From the NCBI GenBank assembly GCA_963692465.1, contig OY829943.1, positions 1,674,001-1,738,000 on the forward strand: a DNA stretch of 64,000 bases, written 5' to 3'. A model generated the notes under the pieces. That model ran no database searches. It saw only the letters and a program-made list of their open reading frames with translations, and was not told the origin of the DNA. This DNA is from JAUZOB01 sp963692465. GTDB lineage: Bacteria; Bacteroidota; Bacteroidia; Bacteroidales; Prolixibacteraceae. Below are positions 9,883-18,317 of this stretch, piece after piece (the stretch's first letter is position 1; every line of letters begins with the position of its first letter). Position numbers and translations under genes: made by a program.

Positions 9883-11613
9883 TTAATTCATAGAAGAGAC
9901 ATACGAAATAATCGTATTATGTGTCATAACTTTCCCCTGCGCCTTTTTTAACTTACTTCCGGCAGGAATAACAACAATCAAGCATGCTTCATCTGATTTT
10001 ATTTTAAAAACTCCTTTCTTTACCACATTATAAGCTAGAATCTTATCAGAGATCACATCATACAGATCAACAGCTGTTCCCTTATTATTGAAAACAATGC
10101 TCTTTTCTGTCGAATATGGATTATAGTACAAATAAGTAGGGTATGCATGATTCCGGTAGAAATCGGTAGACAGACAATTGAGCTGAAGAATCTGTTCTAC
10201 ATTTGTTTTTCTTATTATTGAACCATAAATCCCCACATGTGCAGAGCCATAAATACTGAAAACCGTCACATCCGGCTGTCCATCAGCCCATCGTGGTCCG
10301 TCGCCCATCGCAACCGGTGAAACGCCGACTAACTCTTTCTTTCCATAATAATCTACCCGTCGAAGTCCTTCGTAAGCAATCACATTTTTAGTAATTGCCT
10401 TCTTCTCCGGTAATTCCTGACAAGAATCCGAGATATCATACGGATAAAATAAACGAGCTGCATTGGAGGCATTCAGCATCCACTTTCCAACCGCACGGGC
10501 ATATCTGGGATCGTAACGAACCATCGGAACCAACGGCCAGGCCATATCAAGGGTATTCATCAGAAATGCATATCCGCCCCCATCAGTAGTACTTCCCTGC
10601 AAACCCGAAACGTCATATTTTCCCCATCGTCCGGTAATAACCCCCCAGCCAGTTCTACCATCAGCTGCTTTACAACCATCGAAAACCCAATTCAGAACTT
10701 TTGAAACGTCATAATGAGTTCCCTGCTCTGCATTAAGTCTCGCAGCGACATATGCCCCAAAGGGCATCAACACTTCATAGAACCGACTCTCTTTTTGTCC
10801 TAATAACGCATTTAGCGAAGACTCGGCCCTCTTGAGATATCGGGGATCTTTATATTTTTCATACGCAGCATAAAGCACATAAGCATGCCCGGCAGCCACA
10901 TCTTGTTGTAATGGAATTTGATTTCGGATTCCCTTCATTTGCGAATAATCAAAACAGGAAAAATCATAATTCCCATTTAACACCGAATCGGCCTTACAGA
11001 ACTGTTCGGCAATACTATGCTGAATAAAATCAGAATGACTAACCTTCGGAAACAGGTCCGATACAGCATAATATAAGACGTTTGGGAACACATCATACCA
11101 CCAGTCCCGACCATATCCTCCACCCAAGTGGGCAACCTGAGGATTCGTATTATTCATAACAATGTTCCAATGATTGGCCGAATTAAAATAATTCTGAACC
11201 ATCTTCACATAGTTATATCCATCTTGATTTCGCTTATCTATTCCAATCAGTCCGGCACTCATTATTGCGCCCAAAGAATTAACCGCCTCATGAAATTCTC
11301 CGTTTGCATGTCCCGGTCCCTGACGAACATCGCCAATCACCGTATAAATCCCAAAGGTCTTCTGATTGATATTTCTTGAAGAACTATCGATCCATATAAG
11401 CGGAAAATATTTCCCTTTCGAATTCCAGTCAAAAACGGAATGATCAAAATTTACAGCCCTTTCTTTCCAGTCTATCAACTTATACGGAGTCGGATGCCTG
11501 GGCATCGAATCAATCCGGTTTATTGATAATTGTTTTATCTGCCCCGACCCTTGTTGAATAACAAAAACAAAGGACAAACAAACTAAAAATAAGATCTTTA
11601 CATTTCTCATCAT
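9883..11613 (-). CDS. secreted protein of unrecognised family, candidate (alpha/alpha)-barrel glycoside hydrolase
   Basis: I do not recognise the family. The 576-residue product has a signal peptide (residues 4-24, ILFLVCLSFVFVIQQGSG). The body is rich in Trp, Tyr, His and Gly motifs placed as in toroidal alpha-helical glycosidases: GPGHANGEFHEAVNSLGAI (about 101), HLGGGYGRDWWYDVFPNVLYY (about 165), QDVAAGHAYVLYAAYEKY (about 237), GSTTDGGGYAFLMNTLDMAWPLVP (about 340). The last 120 residues look like an all-beta domain (LYYNPYSTEKSIVFNNKG, then short strands), as in many GH families with a C-terminal sandwich. Acidic residues in the GEFHE and GRDWW blocks could be catalytic, but this is a guess. 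It sits between the MFS transporter and susC in one operon, so a periplasmic role in cleaving the imported glycan is the best inference. Confidence 0.6.
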   Translation of the reverse strand: MMRNVKILFLVCLSFVFVIQQGSGQIKQLSINRIDSMPRHPTPYKLIDWKERAVNFDHSVFDWNSKGKYFPLIWIDSSSRNINQKTFGIYTVIGDVRQGPGHANGEFHEAVNSLGAIMSAGLIGIDKRNQDGYNYVKMVQNYFNSANHWNIVMNNTNPQVAHLGGGYGRDWWYDVFPNVLYYAVSDLFPKVSHSDFIQHSIAEQFCKADSVLNGNYDFSCFDYSQMKGIRNQIPLQQDVAAGHAYVLYAAYEKYKDPRYLKRAESSLNALLGQKESRFYEVLMPFGAYVAARLNAEQGTHYDVSKVLNWVFDGCKAADGRTGWGVITGRWGKYDVSGLQGSTTDGGGYAFLMNTLDMAWPLVPMVRYDPRYARAVGKWMLNASNAARLFYPYDISDSCQELPEKKAITKNVIAYEGLRRVDYYGKKELVGVSPVAMGDGPRWADGQPDVTVFSIYGSAHVGIYGSIIRKTNVEQILQLNCLSTDFYRNHAYPTYLYYNPYSTEKSIVFNNKGTAVDLYDVISDKILAYNVVKKGVFKIKSDEACLIVVIPAGSKLKKAQGKVMTHNTIISYVSSMN

Positions 11614-11668
11614 ATCGTTCGTGTAAATTATATTCTACAAAAAATCAACTAATATTATTCTTTTACAA

Positions 11669-12946
11669 TCAATCCCGGACTATGCCCTTCTCAACAGCAA
11701 CATGACGGATGATTATTTTAGCCATAGGAATGGAAAGTAATTGCAACAACGAAATAATCAGCAGGGAGTACTTAAGTGCAAATTTCTGCGATACATAATA
11801 CATCAAACATAAGAATAATCCTAATCCGAACATTCTTCCGATAAACAAACCGAACTCATGATTAAAGATATAAGCGAATTTACTGCGGCCTTCCTTTTTG
11901 GAAACGACATCAATAACATCCATCTGTATCGGGAAATAGGCGATGTCATGAAGTGGCTGGAAAAGCACCTTACAGAGCATGAAGATAACCACGCCGGTAG
12001 CTGAAAACATCAACGCATTAGCCAGTGTTCCTATTGCAAAAACAATTATCCCGAATGAGAAGATATAAATCCGATGCTGGGGTTTCGATATCCGCCCCAA
12101 CAGGTATAATATAATCGCTGTAACAATTCCACTGATTGATTGAATCGTACCGATTGAATTTTCATCTCCGACTAAAACCAAGATTAAAATAGCAGGAATC
12201 GTAACCAAATAACCCTGAACAAGTCCTTTCAATCCTGCCAGCACAAGCATCTCCCGCCAAAGTTTATCAAATTTGAAAAACAAGAATTTCTTCTGCTCCG
12301 GATTCTTATAAGCCGCACTATGAATAACAATCGATGAAAGAACGGTAAGAATCAGTACACAGACCGCTACAATTCGATAAGCCATCATTATATTTCCGCC
12401 AAACAGATTGAAATGTTTATACGAGACCAGAAACCAACCGACAACAAAAGGCACAATGATTGAGGTAATCGTATAAAAGAAAGTCTCGAGTCCGTAGTAA
12501 TAATTACGGTTTCCATCATTAGTCGTGTTCAAAGCCAGAAAATCTCTGTTTGCCCAGAAAAAACCGAACGAGATTCCCATGATTAATCCGGCAAACGCTA
12601 CGCCAACGGAATTTACATTCTTAAATGTCATCAGAAACATCATTGATATTCCGCTTAAGAGCATCCCCAGACTATAAAGATTCGCAATTTTTATCTTTCT
12701 CAGCAAGAAACCATTAATCAGAAATGTAAATGGAATTCCAAAATATAAGGCAATCTGGTAAATCGCCACCAACGACGGATCATTCGAATTACGCATAATA
12801 TAGGCACTAACAAATATATCAGTAACCGGTAAAACCAATGCATAAATCATATTTGTAATCAGCAAGACCCGCATATCCCGCGGATTACTCAGAAAAAACT
12901 GATATTCTAAAAGTGGCTTCTTTAATATCTTCGTTAATAATTTCAT
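11669..12946 (-). CDS. MFS-type sugar transporter of the mannoside locus
   Basis: A 425-residue inner-membrane protein with about 12 hydrophobic helices and no signal peptide. The frame is open from a TTG at 12949, but ATG at 12946 is the natural start. Features include the internal loop motif GFFWANRDFLALNTTNDGNRNYYYGLE (given here only by its ends, about residues 127-155) and a basic central loop (KNPEQKKFLFFKFDKLW) dividing two six-helix halves. It lies 4 bases after the GH130 gene. Pairing of an MFS permease with a GH130 phosphorylase is known from Bacteroides loci that use N-glycan mannose, in which the permease imports the disaccharide that the phosphorylase splits. Uptake of a mannosyl disaccharide is therefore inferred from context. 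Confidence 0.8.
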   Translation of the reverse strand: MKLLTKILKKPLLEYQFFLSNPRDMRVLLITNMIYALVLPVTDIFVSAYIMRNSNDPSLVAIYQIALYFGIPFTFLINGFLLRKIKIANLYSLGMLLSGISMMFLMTFKNVNSVGVAFAGLIMGISFGFFWANRDFLALNTTNDGNRNYYYGLETFFYTITSIIVPFVVGWFLVSYKHFNLFGGNIMMAYRIVAVCVLILTVLSSIVIHSAAYKNPEQKKFLFFKFDKLWREMLVLAGLKGLVQGYLVTIPAILILVLVGDENSIGTIQSISGIVTAIILYLLGRISKPQHRIYIFSFGIIVFAIGTLANALMFSATGVVIFMLCKVLFQPLHDIAYFPIQMDVIDVVSKKEGRSKFAYIFNHEFGLFIGRMFGLGLFLCLMYYVSQKFALKYSLLIISLLQLLSIPMAKIIIRHVAVEKGIVRD

Positions 12947-12950
12947 CAAG

Positions 12951-14000
12951 TTATCTTTTTAAGGTAGAGAGTATTTCTTTGATTGAAAACTTAGCACCAC
13001 AGATCACTTCATCCGACGCGCCATAATAGATAGTTATCGTATCTCCATCGACCAATTGTCCATTTGTAAAAATCACATTTCCGAAGAAACCTGTTTTCTC
13101 ATAAGCAGCAATCGGCTCCATGATGGGTTCGTCACTTCTGGCAATCACTTTAGTCGGATCATTCAAGTCAAGTAATAAAGCCCCGAGACAATAACGATTG
13201 TCTTTGGTTGCCCCATGATAAATTTCCAACCATCCGGAAGTAGTCTTAATGGGTGATGCTCCTGCGCCTAATCGTTCGCTATCCCATTTCCCTTCGCGGG
13301 TTGTTGCAATAAGTTGGTGATTTCCCCAGTGTATTAAATCCGGCGATTCGGCAAGCCATATATAATTACCTCCCAATTCGGGACTGGAAGGGCGATGAAA
13401 CGCATAGTACTGTCCGTTTATTTTCTCATCGAAAAGCGCACAATCCTTATTATGAGGAGGGAAAATCATACCTCTTCGTTCAAATTTTCGCCAATCTTTT
13501 GTATACATATAGCCCACTCCGACGGCATAAGCCGACACCTTTGTGTAAGTAAGGTGATATCCATCTTCCATGGTGGCAACCCGACAATCTTCTATCCCAA
13601 AAGTTTCCTGCGGCCCTTGTCCCATAATTGCAGGATAACCCGTCGGTTCCTTAAAATGAACACCATCGGCACTACAAACTAATCGGAGGTGTGATAAAGT
13701 GGTGAGATAAAATTCCTTTTTATAGCGTATCACCCGGGGATCAGTCATATCAATATCCGGATCGCTTTTATCAAAACAGAGAATCTCAATCTTCCCTTTT
13801 TCTATACTATAAATTGGAAAACTTATTTTATTTTCTTGTTGAACAGGACGTTCAGCAACACGAAGTAACAACCAGATTTGACCTTTATAAATGAATACCC
13901 CTGGATTTAATAAGCACTCAATTTTCATTCCCGGCATACTCGGCTTAATATCTTCGGGCCGAAGCAAAGGATTCTGTACAAATCTTTTCGCAATGTCCAT
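12951..14000 (-). CDS. GH130 beta-mannoside phosphorylase
   Basis: A 349-residue cytoplasmic five-bladed beta-propeller enzyme of family GH130 (formerly DUF377), which splits beta-mannosides with phosphate to give mannose-1-phosphate. Visible motifs include LLNPGVFIYKGQIWLLLRVAERP (about 31-53), DPRVIRYKKEFYLTTLSHLRL (about 87), ETFGIEDCRVATMEDGYHLTYT (about 132-153, holding the conserved acidic residue of the active site), GANW-like GNYIWLAESPDLIHWG (about 209) and ERLGAGASPIKTTSGWLEIYHGA (about 243-265). No signal peptide is present. It is the first gene after the regulator and is coupled to the MFS transporter. The subfamily resembles enzymes acting on mannosyl-GlcNAc from N-glycan cores rather than mannan, but this is tentative; some GH130 members are hydrolases. 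Confidence 0.9.
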   Translation of the reverse strand: MDIAKRFVQNPLLRPEDIKPSMPGMKIECLLNPGVFIYKGQIWLLLRVAERPVQQENKISFPIYSIEKGKIEILCFDKSDPDIDMTDPRVIRYKKEFYLTTLSHLRLVCSADGVHFKEPTGYPAIMGQGPQETFGIEDCRVATMEDGYHLTYTKVSAYAVGVGYMYTKDWRKFERRGMIFPPHNKDCALFDEKINGQYYAFHRPSSPELGGNYIWLAESPDLIHWGNHQLIATTREGKWDSERLGAGASPIKTTSGWLEIYHGATKDNRYCLGALLLDLNDPTKVIARSDEPIMEPIAAYEKTGFFGNVIFTNGQLVDGDTITIYYGASDEVICGAKFSIKEILSTLKR

Positions 14001-14186
14001 CGTTAGTCAGTTTTATATATATCCAAAGGTCCGAACTTCTTCGCTTTCCGAAGTCCACTATCTTCTCTTTTTTGTATACTATACTGACTTTATTCTCTTC
14101 TACAAAAGAGAACACACACGACGTAATAAACTGATTAGCTGCAAACAGAACGTATACTCATTTTATATTACTCTGAGTGAATAATT
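14001..14186 (-). promoter_or_regulatory. likely regulated promoter region of the mannoside utilization operon
   Basis: This 186-base gap separates the regulator stop from the GH130 start and is the largest gap in the locus, so the regulator probably acts here. It contains a 7-bp inverted repeat at 14093-14112 (arms TTCTCTT and AAGAGAA), two GTATAC sites at 14074-14079 and 14152-14157, and on the minus strand a related pair of short motifs, GGACTTCGG and AAGTTCGGACC, close to the start. No TAnnTTTG element was found, which would fit an activator-dependent promoter. No transcription start can be assigned. Confidence 0.4.
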
Positions 14187-17100
14187 TTAGCCCTTATACT
14201 TTTTCACATATTCCTTAGGTGTGATTCCATACGTTTCTTTAAAACATCGGTAGAAATAAGTACGATTATTAAAGCCGGTCTCAAAGATAATCTCCGAAAC
14301 AGTCAACGACGACTCCAAAAGCAACTGGACTGATTTATTCAAACGATAATGACGGATATAGCCATGAGGCGTAAACCCTGATATCGCTTTAATCTTCCGA
14401 TACAATTGTGCCTTGCTCATGGCCAATTGATCAGCGAGGCAATCCGCATCAAGATCGACCTGATCAATATGTGCCTCCAGATAACTCCGTAATGTTTCGA
14501 GGAAAGCAGCATCCCGGCTGTTCAATCCCGATATCTGCTGTATCGGAGCCATAGGTGAATCTTTTAGTGTCTTTTGAATCTCTATTCTGCTTTCAATTAG
14601 TTTTCTGATTCTCACCTTCAAATGACGTGGGTCGAAAGGCTTTGGAATATAGCTGTCAGCACCCGACTCAAGTCCCTCAATCCGATTCTCAACTTCCCCT
14701 CTCGCCGTAAGAAGAATTATAGGGATGTGGCTGGTACTGATGTCTTTCTTAATCGTTCGGCATAACTCCAGTCCATCCATCTCCGGCATAATGATATCGC
14801 TAATTACCAGATCAACCCCGGTACTTTTCAAAACGTTCATTGCCTCCAGCCCATTTTGAGCTTGAAGTACATTGTATTCCGGGTGAAGAATGTCGTGAAC
14901 CAGATTTCTCAATTCAACATTATCATCAACAATAAGGATTGTCTTTTTTAAAGGAGAGAATGGTTGCAATTTTTCTTCCTCCGGTCCAAAACGAACCTCA
15001 TCAATTCCCAGTAATTCTTCAGCAGCCTTATCAACAATCTGTGTTTCATCAATAACCATCTCCTCATGTTTTTCCGACGAATCAAATGATGATTCCTGAA
15101 TCGGCATTATTACCGTAAAACAGCTCCCCTTCCCCTGTTCACTTTCCAGTAGCATTTTCCCTTTATGAAGTTCAACCAGACTTTTGGTTAAAGAAAGTCC
15201 CACTCCCGTACTACCAAAGATTCCATTTGACTTATGCAAAGCATCGTTCTGGTGAAAGAACCGGTCAAAAACCCGCTCCTGATATTCTTTTGATATTCCA
15301 ACTCCACTATCCTTCACTTCAATCTTTGCTGAAGAATTCACTTTAGTTATCGACACCTGTACAGTTCCTTCAGGAAGCGTGTACTTTAATGCATTCGAGA
15401 CCAGATTCAACAGAATGGTTTCTATCACTTCATTATCGAACCACCCCGTTATATCTTTTCCTTCATGAACAAACTGAAGTCGGATATGCCTCTCCTGTGC
15501 ATATTGGGTAAAAGCATTAACAATCGTTGAGACCAAAAAAGAAAGATTTCCTTTTTTCACTTTTAATTTCTGATGGCCAGTCTCAACTTTTCGAAAATTG
15601 ATCAGTTCATTGATAAGATGCAGCAACCGGTTACAATTCGCATAGATAGAATGGACATAGGGCGTAATCCTGCTATCTTCGTTATTGAGGTCCATCAATT
15701 GAGTCGCCGGTGCCATAATGAGCGTCAACGGGGTACGAAACTCATGAGCTATATTGGTAAAAAACTGAAATTTATACTGTTGTAATTCTTTCTCTTTCTG
15801 TACAGCCAACCTTTCCATTGATATTCTATTTTGTTCTCTGGCACGCATTAAGGCAAGCCTGATTATCAAAAGGATAAACAATATTATTAACAATCCATAG
15901 GAAGCATAAGCCCAATTTGTTTTCCAGAAAGGAGGTAAAATTGTAATATTAACTTCATAGGCTGAAGGATTCCAGATTCCGTTCTCATTGGTACATCTCA
16001 ACTTGAGGACATATTCGCCCGGAGGAACATTCGTATAAGTCACCTCTTCATTTACTTTACTATAGCCTCTGTCAAAATTCTCGAGCATGCAGGCATACTG
16101 GCATTTCTGTTTATTGTGATAATTGAGCGAAGTAAAATGGACCTGAAAAAAATTCTGATTATAATGCAACGTTAATTTCCGGGACATATCCATTTGAGGG
16201 AACGCTCTGAATTTCGGCTGATTGATCAACTCAAAAGAAGTAATTGCCAACCTTGGGAAATAATGGGAATCTTTAATACTTGCCGGATCAAAGCGGTCAA
16301 ACCCATTGACTCCGCCGAAATAAAACGTCCCTGTTATCCGACTCTTGTACGAAGCCCCGTCAGAATACTCATTACTTTGAAGTCCATCGGAGTCATAATA
16401 ACTTCTGATTTCTCCTGTCAACGGATTCAATTTTGCAAGTCCTCTGTTAGTGCTACTCCACACAAAACCATACGAATCTCCCAGAATGGAATGAATCGTA
16501 TTGTTGGGAAGTCCCGTTCCTTCATTGTAATGCCTAAAGGAGGCATTCTTAAGTACTGGAAGCCGCAGCTCATCCAGGCCTCCGCTGGTACCAATCCAAA
16601 GTTCCCGCTTATTCGCCTTCCACAAACTCAGAACATCATCATTCTGCAAACTATTGTAATTTCCGGGACTACTTCTAAAAGACCGAATAACATTTCTTCT
16701 TGAATCAAAATAATAAAGTCCTCCTCCAATGGTCCCTATCCATAAAACACCGGGACTATCCTCCGTTATACACCGAATAACATTACTTTGCAATCCGTTT
16801 CGGTTATAAAAATTGTTCCTGTACTGTCTGAAACCCGACAATACATAATCTCCCTGACCCGTTCGCTTGACCTTAAATTCAATTAATCCATAGCCACTGG
16901 TTCCTATCCATATATTTCCATAACTATCCGGACAAATAGCATAAACCGATCCGAAATCCAGTTTAGGTTTATTTATAAATGATCGGGGAAAATGCAGAAT
17001 CTTTTTTGTTGAAAACTCATACATATCAATTCCCTCCCCATCGGTCCCTATCCAGATATTATTGTATGAATCCTTCCCCAGCGACAACACCGCATTGTTA

Positions 17101-18317
17101 GACAATCCGTTCTTCTGACTGTAGTTCGTAACTCTTTCCCCTTTCGGATTATAAATATTTAATCCGTTTCCTCTGGTTCCTATCCATAAATTTCCAAATG
17201 AATCTTCCTGAATAGCCCGAACAACACCCTGATTTTTATTTGTCTCTACAGAGACCCTTTTGAATGCGGATACAAAAGGGTTATTTTCCATAATATACTT
17301 ATGCACCCCATCTCCATCGGTTCCAACCCACAACAAATCAGGATAAGTCTCAGTCACCGTCCAAATCTTAATCTTTCGCTGAGAAATTCCGGACAACTTA
17401 TCCTGGAAAAATTCAATAGTCGGCTTTTCATCAAGAGTTAACCGGAATAAACCACCGGAATCCGTTCCACCCCAGATAAAGCATCCGTTAAGACATGGAG
17501 ACAATGTTGTTACCTCAAATTTCTCTTCCTTTGTAAAAATCCGTTTCGTTGTCCCCGTCTCCGGATTCAAAGCCAAGAGCCCTCCGCCCCGAATAGACAT
17601 CAAAAGCCAAAGTCCATTTTTGTAATTAATAAACCAGCTTTTTTCTGGATTTACCCGATAAGTGTTAGAAAAATCATAGCGCTTTGTAACGATCCATGCC
17701 TGACCATTCCATTTTACGCCAACCACCACCCCATCATCATTAATGGTCCACAGGGTTCCCGATTTGGAGAAAGTAAAACCTGAAAGTCTTTTCAGCAAAT
17801 TTGATTGGCCTCTAATTTGAATCGGAGACGAGAAAACTCCCCGTTTATCGTCATAATGGACCAGTCCGTAGTCATATTTGCTCACCCACAAAGTTAAATC
17901 GGGACCTAACGTCGCATGGAAACAGTTTTCCCGATAGAATTTATTATTTTCATTTTTCAAATACGACCTGAAGACCTCATCTACTGAATTATAACGATTA
18001 ATTCCATTTTCTGTTACAATCCATAAATGATGGTTCTTATCCTCCAGAATCTTTCGGATAACGTTATTGCTAATCGCTCCCTTGTTTAAGTTGTTGGGTT
18101 TGAAAACCCGTATGTTACTCCCGTCATAACGATTCAGTCCATCCCAGGTTCCCAACCAGACAAATCCTCTGGAATCCATAAAAGCTGAAGTCACCGCACT
18201 ATTCGACAAACCGCTCGAATTCCCAATTTGCTTGTGCCTCCATGTCTCAGGTTTGAATCCCATGAATAAAAAACAGAATAAACAAAGAAGTAATAAGCGA
18301 CTGAAAACCTGCACCAT
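14187..18317 (-). other. hybrid two-component regulator as a possible independent product (internal ATG 18317)
   Basis: ATG 18317 is in frame inside the fused gene and would give a 1376-residue regulator, the normal size for the family. Its first residues (MVQVFSRLLLLCLFCFLFMG) look like a complete signal anchor, and the preceding GACAAAGGCC offers a weak ribosome site. If this start is used, the glycosyltransferase and the regulator overlap without any stop between them, and read-through also makes the fusion. The sequence cannot tell which product dominates. Confidence 0.5.
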
